Source: Fulvivirga sediminis
GTDB taxonomy: Bacteria > Bacteroidota > Bacteroidia > Cytophagales > Cyclobacteriaceae
Length of the DNA stretch: 64,000 nt
Direction of reading: 5' to 3'
Assembly: GCF_016757215.1 (NCBI RefSeq)
Contig: NZ_JAESIY010000006.1
Coordinates: 203,300-267,299, forward strand
This document shows, piece by piece, positions 1 through 9,006 of this stretch (its first letter is position 1; each line of letters begins with the position of its first letter). The translations under genes were made by a program, and so were the position numbers. The notes under the pieces were generated by a model. That model was given only the letters and a program-made list of their open reading frames with translations, ran no database searches and was not told the origin of the DNA.

Positions 1-685
1 CCCCCATATATTTGCGTACTCGCCTGGCTTGATGTATAAGATCCTTAGTGCCTACAAGCAGAGATCCTACCGGAGCCCCAAGCCCCTTAGATAAACAAAT
101 GGAAATAGTATCAAAATACTGTCCATAATCTTCTGATGCATCCCCAGTTTCTACTAATGCATTAAACAACCTGGCTCCATCTAGATGTCTGGAAATTTTA
201 TGTCTTAAACAGAAATCTGAAATTGGCTTTATTTGCTGAAGTGAATAACAACTTCCTCCTCCTTTATTAACTGTATTTTCTAACGCCACAATAGAAGTAA
301 CTGGTGCATGAATATCATCAGGGTTTACCGCCTCTTGCACTTCTTTTAAAGAAACTCTACCTCTATCTCCTTTTAATAATTTAGTAGAAAGACCACTAGT
401 GCCAGCAAGACCTCCGCCTTCGTATTTATAGATATGTGCCGCCTCATAGCAAATAACCTCTTGGTAAGGCTGTGACAACACTTTTAAACCTATTTGGTTT
501 GTCATAGTACCAGAAGGACAAAATAAAGCCGCTTCCATTCCAAGCTTCTTGGCAGCCATTGCTTCCAGCTTGTTTACCTCTTCATCTTCACCAAAGACAT
601 CATCACCCACCTGAGCCATAAACATAGCATCTAACATGGCCTGAGTAGGCTTGGTAACTGTATCACTTCGTAAATCTACTTTCAT
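1..685 (-). CDS. ltaE: Low-specificity L-threonine aldolase (3' end outside window)
   Basis: Translating the minus strand from the ATG at 685 gives MKVDLRSDTVTKPTQAML, then GDDVFGEDEEVNKLE, the usual N-terminus of PLP-dependent threonine aldolases, which cleave L-threonine or allo-threonine to glycine and acetaldehyde. Further in come FCPSGTMTNQIG, HIYKYEGGGLAGTSG, the segment ISRHLDGARLFNA (the Asp that holds the PLP pyridine nitrogen) and SICLSKGLGAPVGS, where the Lys is the expected Schiff-base residue. The frame is open to position 1, so about 228 residues are present and roughly the last 110 lie outside the window. It is transcribed away from the chitinase gene. Family assignment is secure; exact substrate preference is not visible. 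Confidence 0.93.
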   Translation of the reverse strand, partial: MKVDLRSDTVTKPTQAMLDAMFMAQVGDDVFGEDEEVNKLEAMAAKKLGMEAALFCPSGTMTNQIGLKVLSQPYQEVICYEAAHIYKYEGGGLAGTSGLSTKLLKGDRGRVSLKEVQEAVNPDDIHAPVTSIVALENTVNKGGGSCYSLQQIKPISDFCLRHKISRHLDGARLFNALVETGDASEDYGQYFDTISICLSKGLGAPVGSLLVGTKDLIHQARRVRKYMG

Positions 686-704
686 ATGACTTAAGGGTTT
701 AATA

Positions 705-734
705 CAAAGCTATTTAAAACTCAGAGTACTCAAC
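705..734 (-). promoter_or_regulatory. Candidate Bacteroidota promoter for the threonine aldolase gene
   Basis: On the minus strand TAGCTTTG (705-712) matches the -7 consensus TAnnTTTG of Bacteroidota, with GTTG (731-734) 18 bases upstream as a partial -33 element (consensus TTTG). It lies 20 bases before the ATG. Sequence match only. Confidence 0.45.
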
Positions 735-953
735 TAATGTTTACACATAAATTATAATTACACGATTTCAAATATACATCCATTATTAATGAACAAAACA
801 ATATATAATACATCGTTAAATAAAAAATACACAAATACAATATTCACTCGACCTCAATTTTATACATTTTAAAGATTCATTTTACACTTTAACTAAAAAA
901 TTATTTAAAAACATGTGCTATTACTAAATTGAATACAAATGGCGCGTCTCATG

Positions 954-967
954 GTGTGCGCGCACAC
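954..967. promoter_or_regulatory. 14-bp palindrome GTGTGCGCGCACAC
   Basis: A perfect inverted repeat inside an otherwise very AT-rich spacer, 65 bases before the chitinase start. Its symmetry and position fit an operator for a dimeric regulator, but no family is recognised. Confidence 0.35.
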
Positions 968-1032
968 GCACTATTCCTCATTGAAATAATCGCGCTATTT
1001 TTAATTTTTTTTTCATTAAACAACCTAAAACC

Positions 1033-4000
1033 ATGTACCAATCATTTTACTTAAGTACATTTTTCAGAAAGCTTCGGCTTCTTTACAAAAACCTGTTATA
1101 CACACTGTTAATGCTTACACCTTACCTAGCATTAGCACAGGTAAACACAGGTGGAAACGCCACTACGTCTGATCACAAAAAGCAAGTGATCGGTTATATC
1201 ACCAACTGGGATGCCTGGAAGAGTAGCGCAGCAGGACTACCTTCTGCGGGAGCTCTCACTCATATGAATATTGATTACTCCAAGTACACCATTTTAAACT
1301 ACTCCTTCTTTGGAGTAGCCAATGATGGATCACTTCACAGTGGAGATCTGAGAAACAAAAACATATATAAAGAAGGCGCTGTGCAGCAGCCAGGCGATAT
1401 ATTTTACACTGATGTATACAGCAGCTGGGACTTACATATACTTTTCGGAGAGATTGAGCCTATACAATGGGTGAATGAACAAGTACAAGCACGCGCTCAA
1501 GAACAAGGTTTTCAGGTAGAAGTGGGAGGCACCACCTGGACTAACACCAATTGGGGCCTTAGTGGAAGCCTGCCTCTACCCCTACATAAAGAAGACGGCG
1601 CTCCCGGTCTCATTGAAATGGCACATAACCATGGTGTAAAAGTATTAGCTTCCATTGGTGGATGGAGCATGTGCAAGCATTTTCCTGAAATGGCAGCTGA
1701 CCCTACTAAGCGAGCTCGCTTTATTGCTGATTGTCAAAAGCTAATCGCTACAGGCTTTGATGGCATTGACCTTGACTGGGAATACCCAGGCCCATACTCA
1801 GGAATGAACTTCACAGGATCTAATGCTGATTTCGCTAATTATACCACTTTGGTAACAGAACTGCGAAATGCGATTGGCCCAGACAAACTTATAACTGCCG
1901 CTATGTCTGCTGACCCCGTAAAACTTCAGGGCTTCAACTGGAATGTAATGACCAATGTGATGAATTACTTCAATATGATGACTTATGACTTTAACGGAGG
2001 TTGGTCTAACAAAGCGGGTCATAATGCCCCTGTGTATCCGTATGACGATGCTGAGGAGCCTACATTTAACTGGCAGTCTACTTATAATGCACTTATGGAT
2101 CTGGGTGTACCTTCTAACATGGTAAACTTCGGCATACCCTTTTATGGAAGAGGTGTAATTACCCAAGGAAATGCCGCTTTAAATGCAGCAACCCAAAAAA
2201 CCAGCGTAACGGTACAGCCCGACGGGCCTATCACGACTTGTGCTGACTACACAAACTGGCCTTTAGATGTATATGATGGTACCCCTAACTATTTCTTCAT
2301 CAAGCAAAAGACCTCTTCTGGCTGGACCAGACATTGGGATGATCAGGCTAAAGTGCCTTACATGACTAATGGTAAATACTTCCTAAGTTATGATGACGAA
2401 GAGTCTATTGAAGTAAAGGCCAATTACATTAACGATCATCAGTTAGGGGGAACGATCATATGGACAGTATTTGGCGATTTAGAATTTAGTGGTAGCCCTA
2501 CCAATTTTGGCACTAAACTTAAAAGGTGGTCTAACGTAAACTCTCCTTTAATCAACCTGATTAATGAAGAATTTGCCGACGGCGGTGACGAAGGTAGCAG
2601 CAACTTACCTCCAACCATATCTCTCACCTCACCTACTAATGGAGCTTCTTTTATTCAAGGATCAGCAATTACCCTAGAAGCAATGGCATCAGACAGCGAT
2701 GGTTCAGTTTCTAGAGTGGAATTTTATAATGGTAGCGTGAAGTTAGGCGAAGACGCCTCAAGCCCATACCGCTACACTTGGTCAGGAGCGCCATCAGGAA
2801 GCTACACTCTTTCCGCCAAGGCCATTGACAACGAAGGAGCTACTTCTTCTTCATCCATAGCTATCACTGTAAACCCTGAAGATGATGGCGGCAACTGCCC
2901 CAACGCTAACTTTAGGGTAGTAGGATATATGCCAAGCTGGTCTGGCAGCGCCCAAGCCATACAATACGATAAGCTAACCCACATCAATTACTCTTTTATT
3001 TTACCTAATGCTGATGGCAGCCTACAATCCATAGAAAATGCAAGTAAGCTACAGCAAATAGTCACACTAGCACACGCCGCAGGAGTAAAAGTGCAAATTG
3101 CTATTGGAGGCTGGAATGACGGAAACGACTCAAATTTTATCTCACTCGCATCTAAGGTGTCTACACGAAATGCTTTCGTAACTAATGTAATGAACTTTGT
3201 AAACCAGTATAATCTAGATGGAGTAGACATGGACTGGGAGTACCCAAGGGAAGGTAACGAACCTCAAAACTATGAATCTTTAATGGAGGCCTTAGGATCT
3301 GCACTACATGCAGAAGGCAAAATTCTTACCGCAGCTGTAGTGGCATCTGGCTGGAATGCCGATGGCATTCTTGATGGAGTATTTGATGATATAGACTTTT
3401 TAAACTTAATGGCTTATGACGGAGGAAATGGCGCTGCTCACTCGCCTTACAGTTATGCTGTTTCTTGTCTTGACTACTGGCTAGGACGAGGACTTCCTGC
3501 CTCTAAAGCTGTATTAGGCGTTCCTTTTTACGGCAGACCAACATGGCAGTCATACAGTGCTCTTATCTCTCAAGGAGCAGATCCTTATGAAGACGTATTT
3601 AATGGCGTTTATTATAATGGCATCAACACTATTCAGCAGAAAACCAGCTTAGCTTTAGAGAGAGCATCTGGGATTATGATCTGGGAGTTATCTCAGGACA
3701 CTCAGGATGATACCTCGCTGCTTACTGCAATAAACGCCTCATTAGGAGATTGTGAAGAAGACCCGGATGCTCCATCTGTTAGTTTCAGCAGTCCTACTAA
3801 CGGCGAGAGTTTTATGGTGAATACTAGCATCAACCTTATAGCTTTGGCTTCTGATCTTGATGGCAGCATAACCAGCTTAATATTTAATGTAAATGGAGAA
3901 AACATAGTAGCCACAGCCAATGGCAGCACCTATTCTGCCACATGGAGCACTGGGGCCACTGGCTCATATATCATAACCGCTACCGCTACTGATAATGACG

Positions 4001-4686
4001 GCCTAACCAGCAGCAAACAAGTAACCATTTCTATTACGAATGGAACCGAATGCAATGCGCCAGCCTGGGGCTCTACTAATGTATATGTTAGTGGTGATCA
4101 TGTGTCATATAATGGAATAGAATACGAAGCTAAATGGTGGACTCAAGGAGAAAACCCTGCCACTAATTCTTCTGGAGTATGGTTAGAAATAGGCCCTTGC
4201 GGCGATGATGATGGAGGAGGAAATGGCGGTGATTCTTGCAACTCTCCCGCCTGGAACAGCGGCACAGCATATGTAGGCGGCACCAGAGTATCTTACAATG
4301 GAATTGAATATGAAGCAAAATGGTGGACTCAAGAGGAAGACCCAGAAGTGAACCCTACCGGAGTATGGATAGTAGTCGGCCCTTGTACTTCAAGCATTGC
4401 AGCTAGAAAAACTTCTGATTCACAGGTAAATAATACTGAAATTAACGTTTATCCTAACCCTATTAAAAATAATGGAACCATAGAACTATCATTACCCCAT
4501 GATACTTTCACTTCAATTATCCTATATAACCAACTAGGTAAGCAAGTGCAAACCGTTCTTTCCGAAAATTTGAAAGCCGGCAACCACCAAGTAGAATTTT
4601 CAACTGAAGAGTTACCAAGCGGTATTTATTTCTCAGAAATAAATACAGGTGACAAGATAAAAACTGTTAAGTTAATTAAGAATTAA
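1033..4686 (+). CDS. Secreted two-domain GH18 chitinase with T9SS sorting domain
   Basis: The 1217-residue protein begins with a signal peptide (about 1-36, ending ALAQ). The first GH18 domain spans about 49-510, with motif DGIDLDWEYP at 243-252 (proton donor E250) and MMTYDFNG later. An Ig-like domain follows at about 526-612. The second GH18 domain spans about 626-905, with DGVDMDWEYP at 729-738 (donor E736) and NLMAYD. A second Ig-like domain covers about 914-1003. Two CBM5/12-type chitin-binding modules start at C1007 and C1069; both contain SYNGIEYEAKWWTQ. The tail (about 1137-1217, INVYPNP through GIYF to VKLIKN) is a type IX secretion sorting domain. All DxxDxDxE residues are intact in both domains, so both should cleave beta-1,4-GlcNAc chains. 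The protein should cross the inner membrane by Sec and the outer membrane by T9SS. The two GH18 domains differ in length and may divide endo- and exo-type work, which is inference. Confidence 0.95.
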   Translation: MYQSFYLSTFFRKLRLLYKNLLYTLLMLTPYLALAQVNTGGNATTSDHKKQVIGYITNWDAWKSSAAGLPSAGALTHMNIDYSKYTILNYSFFGVANDGSLHSGDLRNKNIYKEGAVQQPGDIFYTDVYSSWDLHILFGEIEPIQWVNEQVQARAQEQGFQVEVGGTTWTNTNWGLSGSLPLPLHKEDGAPGLIEMAHNHGVKVLASIGGWSMCKHFPEMAADPTKRARFIADCQKLIATGFDGIDLDWEYPGPYSGMNFTGSNADFANYTTLVTELRNAIGPDKLITAAMSADPVKLQGFNWNVMTNVMNYFNMMTYDFNGGWSNKAGHNAPVYPYDDAEEPTFNWQSTYNALMDLGVPSNMVNFGIPFYGRGVITQGNAALNAATQKTSVTVQPDGPITTCADYTNWPLDVYDGTPNYFFIKQKTSSGWTRHWDDQAKVPYMTNGKYFLSYDDEESIEVKANYINDHQLGGTIIWTVFGDLEFSGSPTNFGTKLKRWSNVNSPLINLINEEFADGGDEGSSNLPPTISLTSPTNGASFIQGSAITLEAMASDSDGSVSRVEFYNGSVKLGEDASSPYRYTWSGAPSGSYTLSAKAIDNEGATSSSSIAITVNPEDDGGNCPNANFRVVGYMPSWSGSAQAIQYDKLTHINYSFILPNADGSLQSIENASKLQQIVTLAHAAGVKVQIAIGGWNDGNDSNFISLASKVSTRNAFVTNVMNFVNQYNLDGVDMDWEYPREGNEPQNYESLMEALGSALHAEGKILTAAVVASGWNADGILDGVFDDIDFLNLMAYDGGNGAAHSPYSYAVSCLDYWLGRGLPASKAVLGVPFYGRPTWQSYSALISQGADPYEDVFNGVYYNGINTIQQKTSLALERASGIMIWELSQDTQDDTSLLTAINASLGDCEEDPDAPSVSFSSPTNGESFMVNTSINLIALASDLDGSITSLIFNVNGENIVATANGSTYSATWSTGATGSYIITATATDNDGLTSSKQVTISITNGTECNAPAWGSTNVYVSGDHVSYNGIEYEAKWWTQGENPATNSSGVWLEIGPCGDDDGGGNGGDSCNSPAWNSGTAYVGGTRVSYNGIEYEAKWWTQEEDPEVNPTGVWIVVGPCTSSIAARKTSDSQVNNTEINVYPNPIKNNGTIELSLPHDTFTSIILYNQLGKQVQTVLSENLKAGNHQVEFSTEELPSGIYFSEINTGDKIKTVKLIKN

Positions 4687-4701
4687 TCTCTCATAAAAGC
4701 C

Positions 4702-4735
4702 AAAACCACCCGGCTGCACTGTTTCGGGTGGTTTT
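4702..4735. terminator. Bidirectional terminator, chitinase / amidoligase operon
   Basis: An 11-bp stem (AAAACCACCCG pairing with CGGGTGGTTTT) around a 12-base loop lies between two convergent genes, with A and T tracts on both sides, so it can act in both directions. Confidence 0.85.
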
Positions 4736-4739
4736 ACTT

Positions 4740-5444
4740 TTAAACTTTAGTATATGTTGCTTCACTCAATCCCATCAGGAGAGCCTCTTTTATATGCTTT
4801 AACTCTGGTGTATTGACATACCTTTGATTTACCTCTACTTCAATACCTAAGTACTTTTGTTCTGGAAACCTTGTCCGCAGATAGGTAGTAAATCCATCGT
4901 CAGCTCCATTATAGGGCACATTAAGCATAACCGTAAAATCTTTAAGCTGATCATCGAGACGGCTCTTCCATTCTTTGGAAAAGGCCGTTTCTGTACAGCT
5001 ACGCTCATCAAAAAGAATCCCCACATCTACCGTTCGCACTACACCATTAAGCACGGGAGTAAAGGTGTGCATAGAAATATGGAGCACTGTATGGCCCATA
5101 TCTACCTCTTTCTTAATCTTATCCTCCACTGTATTTCTATAAGGGTGGTAGTATTTATCCAAAAGGTACTGCTTTACGCCTCCCCCTAACATTTGCACAT
5201 AAACAGAAAACAACTCTGAATTATGCAATGACCTATTAGTCTCTAATAACAATCTGGATATTTTCTGATAAAACAGCGGTGCATCCAATTGTCTTGCTAA
5301 ATATTTTGCAATTATCAGAGCACCAGGATCCCAGCCTCGGTGAGTTTCCAGTACATCTTCTTGATTACTAAACAGAAAGTGATAGTCTTTGGGAATATAG
5401 TTACCAGCATGCTCACAGGTAATTATGATTGTTCTTTTATCCAT
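4740..5444 (-). CDS. N-formylglutamate amidohydrolase family protein
   Basis: The 234-residue cytoplasmic protein has IIITCEHAGNYIP at its start, THRGWDPGAL, and later SMHTFTPVLNG, all typical of the zinc-dependent FGase superfamily, which hydrolyses N-acylated acidic amino acids (N-formylglutamate in the Hut pathway). It is the last gene of a four-gene operon and overlaps the GCS2-like gene by 22 bases. No Hut gene is near, so histidine degradation is unlikely. The context of two amide-bond-forming enzymes and a peptidase suggests it removes or recycles a blocked glutamyl product. That role is inference; the fold call is firm. Confidence 0.8.
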   Translation of the reverse strand: MDKRTIIITCEHAGNYIPKDYHFLFSNQEDVLETHRGWDPGALIIAKYLARQLDAPLFYQKISRLLLETNRSLHNSELFSVYVQMLGGGVKQYLLDKYYHPYRNTVEDKIKKEVDMGHTVLHISMHTFTPVLNGVVRTVDVGILFDERSCTETAFSKEWKSRLDDQLKDFTVMLNVPYNGADDGFTTYLRTRFPEQKYLGIEVEVNQRYVNTPELKHIKEALLMGLSEATYTKV

Positions 5445-6679
5445 ACCTGAAACATTTCGTTATACCTCAAACAGTCTGAAAGCTCCCTGTAAACCAATTT
5501 AATATTCTCAGTAGAGTATTCTCCACTCAGAGAATGTAATATTCTTGTAGCCAAAGTACCTTGTTCAGAGATCACCTTCAATGGGGGCATTAAAGGCTCC
5601 ATCTCTTTGGGATAAGCTTTCTCAGCAAGAGCTATGATTCTATCCCACACTTTTTTGGCTGTAGCCGACTGACTTTCTATTCCGAATATTTTTAAATACT
5701 CCTGATTAGTAATAATCGTATTTTCAGCATACTTTACTGTTTCCTGAAAAATATCATTTAGCGGCTGAACCTCCCACTGCTGTTGCTCATGGGCAGATAT
5801 CAACTCCTCATTCACTAACATCTTTAAAAGCACTATTATTAAGCCTACTATAGCCATGTCGGCTTGCGGACACTCCTGTATATCCAGCAGCCTTATTTCT
5901 ATAGACCCCCTATCAAAGCGAGCGATCGCTCCACGAGAATTTAACCATACAGGCTGTAAAATATTCGTAGTATCATGGGGAGCTATATCCTGAGCTATTC
6001 TATCATAAATAAGCTTATGATACTGACGCTTAGAAAAAGCCCTTTCGGGAATAACCTTGCCAGTAATAGAAGGTACTACCTTCTGGTTTTTCTGATAATA
6101 ATCTAATCGCTTATCTAAAAAGCCTGTATCCTTACCGCCCAAAATAGGTGAGCTGGCCGCTAGAGCCGGCAGAATGGGCAGCACCAACCTGATGGCTGCA
6201 TGTAACCCCGCAAACTCCTCATCATCATAAAATGGAAGGTTAAGGTGAGTACTTTGGAGATTAGACCATCCGTGACCATGACAATTAAATATCTTATTAT
6301 AAGCCGCATATATCTCATTGTTATCATGAGGCCATAAAAATGTGTTTTTTGCCGGATCCATAAGCGGATGGGCCGCTGTAGGCAATAGCATAGCTCCAAA
6401 CTCCTCCAAATGAGCATTTACTTGAGTAATATTTTCTTGAAACTCCACTAAAAGCTTAGATAGATTATGCTCAGGCTGAGTACATTTAAGTTCCACCACA
6501 TGCAGCACCAATTCATTACACCAGGTAATGACCCCGTTTTCAACATCACCCACAAAGTCACCTGTGATCTTCTTAAAAAGTAAGTCTGTTACCGGTTTTA
6601 CGGCTAATGATTCCTTGTCCACAATCATATATTCCAGCTCTACACCATAGGCCTGGAACAAGTGTAATCTGTTATTCAT
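5423..6679 (-). CDS. GCS2-family carboxylate-amine ligase (glutamate-cysteine ligase-like)
   Basis: The 418-residue protein opens with FQAYGVELEYMIVD, the glutamate-binding strand of GCS2/YbdK ligases, and continues with VVELKCTQPE, LLPTAAHPLMDP, a Gly-His-rich segment around NCHGHGWSN, and the Arg/Glu-rich RFDRGSIEIRLLDIQECPQAD. GCS2 enzymes use ATP to couple the gamma-carboxyl of glutamate, or a related acid, to an amine. The product cannot be read from sequence. Its start overlaps the stop of the upstream ATP-grasp gene by 4 bases (ATGA), and its 3' end overlaps the FGase-like gene, so translation of the three is probably coupled. It could supply a gamma-glutamyl precursor that the ATP-grasp enzyme extends (inference). 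Confidence 0.85.
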   Translation of the reverse strand: MNNRLHLFQAYGVELEYMIVDKESLAVKPVTDLLFKKITGDFVGDVENGVITWCNELVLHVVELKCTQPEHNLSKLLVEFQENITQVNAHLEEFGAMLLPTAAHPLMDPAKNTFLWPHDNNEIYAAYNKIFNCHGHGWSNLQSTHLNLPFYDDEEFAGLHAAIRLVLPILPALAASSPILGGKDTGFLDKRLDYYQKNQKVVPSITGKVIPERAFSKRQYHKLIYDRIAQDIAPHDTTNILQPVWLNSRGAIARFDRGSIEIRLLDIQECPQADMAIVGLIIVLLKMLVNEELISAHEQQQWEVQPLNDIFQETVKYAENTIITNQEYLKIFGIESQSATAKKVWDRIIALAEKAYPKEMEPLMPPLKVISEQGTLATRILHSLSGEYSTENIKLVYRELSDCLRYNEMFQVWIKEQS

Positions 6680-8127
6680 CGTTTCTGGAGGCGTTCCACG
6701 AAAGTCTCCATAACCTTCATGTATAAGCCATTCTTAATTACTTTATCTTCTATACCTGCGTCTATATTAGGATTATCATTAATCTCAATAACATAAAACT
6801 TGCCGTTGATCTCTTTGATATCCACTCCATAGAGTCCACTTCCTATTAAAGAAGTAGCTTTCAAAGCTGTATCAATTAAAGCTTTGGGCGCATCTTCTAC
6901 CGCCAGGGTTTCACTTTTACCTTCACGGTGTTCACCGTTCTTTTTCCAGTCTACTATTTGCCAATGGTTTTGTGCCATATAATATTTACAAACATATAAG
7001 GCCGTCTTATTAATCACTCCCACGCGCCAATCATAGGCAGTAGGCACAAACTCCTGAATAATGAGCAACTCTGATTTTTGAAATAATGCCTTGAGCGTCT
7101 CTTTGAGCTGCGTTTCATCTGCCACTTTCTTCACTCCTTTAGAGAAAGAACCATCCGGCTGCTTTATCACCAAAGGATAATTGAAATCTGGGGGTATTTG
7201 ATGGTCATCCTTTCTTATAATATGTGACTTAGGTACAGCTATTTTATGAGCTACCAAGAGCTCATGTAAATACACTTTATTAGTACATTTAAGAATAGAA
7301 TTAGAATCATCAATAACCACCAAGCCTTCGGATTCTGCCTTTTTAGCAAAACGATAGGTGTAATGATTCACGTTAGTAGTTTCTCTAATAAACAAGGCAT
7401 CAAACTGTACAAGCTTACCAAAATCATTTTTAGTTATCACCTCAGCATTAAAACCTAACTTATCAGCTGCTGCTATAAATTTTTGTAATGCCTTCGCGTT
7501 TGATGGCGGATTAGGATCATCCGGACTCATCATTATGGCCAAGTCATATTTTTTACGACTATATTTCTTACGTACTACTTTTTTACCTGTAGCATAATAA
7601 TAAAGTGCCTCTTGCAGCTTACTGATATCACCTGCTGCTAATTCTTTCAGGTGCATCGGCTTTAAACTATGTAGCTGCCACTTATTCTTTTCTTTATTCA
7701 CAAACACTGCCTGAATGATGGGGATCTGGAAAAGGTTAAATAACATAACCCCAAGCTTAGCGTATGCAGGATTTTCTACCTGTCCGAAAAATATGTTAAT
7801 GATGGCCTTGTCTTCGGCAACCTTTTTTAGGCTATTCTGAATAAGCACATCAAACTCTTCGGCATCATCTTTAATTAGTGAAGGAAATCGAAAATCTTGC
7901 AAGGTGCCTATTTCAGGTATTACCTTATGACCTCGTGCTTCTGCCAATAACGAAACGTAATATCCTAAACTTTGGTACTGATGAGAGCGACATAGGTTGA
8001 TGATTTTAAACCTCTTAGTCTCTTGGTACTCTGGCTTACTAAAATATTCTGATGGTGAGGTAACGTCAACCCCTTCAAAATTCAAATTCCACTTCTCCGG
8101 ATTTTCTGTAATAATTAGTTTAGGCAT
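6676..8127 (-). CDS. RimK-like ATP-grasp ligase with N-terminal RLAN domain
   Basis: The 483-residue protein has an N-terminal alpha/beta region (about 1-190, including FKIINLCRSHQYQSLGYYVSL) matching the RLAN domain (RimK-like ATP-grasp N-terminal). A C-terminal ATP-grasp module follows (about 200-483) with YPLVIKQPDGSFSKGV (nucleotide-binding Lys), LLIIQEFVPTAYDWRVGV, and the metal-binding residues D436, E448 and N450 in YGVDIKEI and FYVIEINDNPN. Enzymes of this type join a carboxylate to an amine through an acyl phosphate. It sits 4 bases after the C39 peptidase gene and overlaps the GCS2-like gene. RLAN-ATP-grasp genes beside GCS2 genes are a recurring neighbourhood noted in comparative surveys of amidoligases, but to my knowledge the product has not been settled. 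Confidence 0.85.
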   Translation of the reverse strand: MPKLIITENPEKWNLNFEGVDVTSPSEYFSKPEYQETKRFKIINLCRSHQYQSLGYYVSLLAEARGHKVIPEIGTLQDFRFPSLIKDDAEEFDVLIQNSLKKVAEDKAIINIFFGQVENPAYAKLGVMLFNLFQIPIIQAVFVNKEKNKWQLHSLKPMHLKELAAGDISKLQEALYYYATGKKVVRKKYSRKKYDLAIMMSPDDPNPPSNAKALQKFIAAADKLGFNAEVITKNDFGKLVQFDALFIRETTNVNHYTYRFAKKAESEGLVVIDDSNSILKCTNKVYLHELLVAHKIAVPKSHIIRKDDHQIPPDFNYPLVIKQPDGSFSKGVKKVADETQLKETLKALFQKSELLIIQEFVPTAYDWRVGVINKTALYVCKYYMAQNHWQIVDWKKNGEHREGKSETLAVEDAPKALIDTALKATSLIGSGLYGVDIKEINGKFYVIEINDNPNIDAGIEDKVIKNGLYMKVMETFVERLQKR

Positions 8128-8131
8128 GATT

Positions 8132-8851
8132 TTATTTAGGATAAATAATTAATAAGTTGGCGTCATAAGTCATTACACCAAGCATAATAGAGTTAATAAG
8201 TTTTTGAAAGCTCACTTTATAATATTGTTTTTCACTTATAGGGTTAGGATCTAAAGGATCAGCTATATAGGCCATTCTTTCTTCCTGATTAAATCCATTA
8301 ATAATCACAAAATGACCTGCTGGCTCTCCTTCCACATCGTCATATCGAATTATCACTTCTCCGGTTTCTCTGGGGCTTTCATATAAATAAGTAGCACTGA
8401 GCCCAGTAAGTATGGGGTGGCCCTTAGTTAGTATTGTTTTTATAAGAGTAGGAGTAAGCTCTTCAAAGCGAATTTGCCCTCCATTTTCTAAAAACTGCAA
8501 ATATTCATCAGTAGCCACTTTAAGCCTAGGATCATGCGCTTTCACTGCTAACTGAGCCTTCAGCTTTTCTTTCAGATCCACTTTATTCTTAAACCAGGAA
8601 ATATCAAATGTGCTCAGGTTATAGGTGTAAATAATAGCCTTATAACCTTTCTTCAGCGCATGATTAGCCAGCACTACAGCAAGTGTACCTCCAGAAGAAA
8701 GCTGCTTCACTTCACTAATAACCTCTTTTAGAGGCACCACATCTTTATAGAACTGATACACCCCATGCAAACATGTAGGCCCACAGGTAACATCATCTGG
8801 CTGTGCTTTAATATTCAGATCTAAAATTTTCTCTTTCAGTTTCAGCAACAT
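8132..8851 (-). CDS. C39-like (papain-fold) peptidase, first gene of amidoligase operon
   Basis: The 239-residue protein has no signal peptide. It shows the C39/papain-like nucleophile region QPDDVTCGPTCLHG (Q17, C23), a His strand GEPAGHFVIINGF and the Asp in YIADPLDPNP, so the catalytic triad looks complete. Classical C39 peptidases cut leader peptides after Gly-Gly inside ABC exporters; this one is free-standing and cytoplasmic. As first gene of the operon with two amidoligases it may trim, transfer or hydrolyse their amide-linked product. No small precursor-peptide gene was found in the 155-base gap upstream. Confidence 0.75.
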   Translation of the reverse strand: MLLKLKEKILDLNIKAQPDDVTCGPTCLHGVYQFYKDVVPLKEVISEVKQLSSGGTLAVVLANHALKKGYKAIIYTYNLSTFDISWFKNKVDLKEKLKAQLAVKAHDPRLKVATDEYLQFLENGGQIRFEELTPTLIKTILTKGHPILTGLSATYLYESPRETGEVIIRYDDVEGEPAGHFVIINGFNQEERMAYIADPLDPNPISEKQYYKVSFQKLINSIMLGVMTYDANLLIIYPK

Positions 8852-9006
8852 TTTACTGTGTAAATCATTATCATTAAATTAATATCGCACGAATAAAACC
8901 AGACAAGAACTCAGGCTCCCTCAAGGATGCTCAGAGATATTTTGAAATAAGATTTTATTTGTTTCACCATATGACGGCAAGGCTTTAATAAAGTCACTAT
9001 AAGACT

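Larger units (their letters stand above)
686..1032. other. Divergent intergenic region, ltaE / chitinase
   Basis: This 347-base AT-rich gap holds the candidate ltaE promoter at its left end and a short GC-rich island (about 940-995) with a perfect palindrome at 954-967. No clear TAnnTTTG element faces the chitinase gene, and no open frame of note was seen. Confidence 0.6.

Noticed and set aside
8852..9006. Precursor peptide for the C39-like peptidase
   Set aside because: No small frame with a Gly-Gly leader was found in the gap before the operon.
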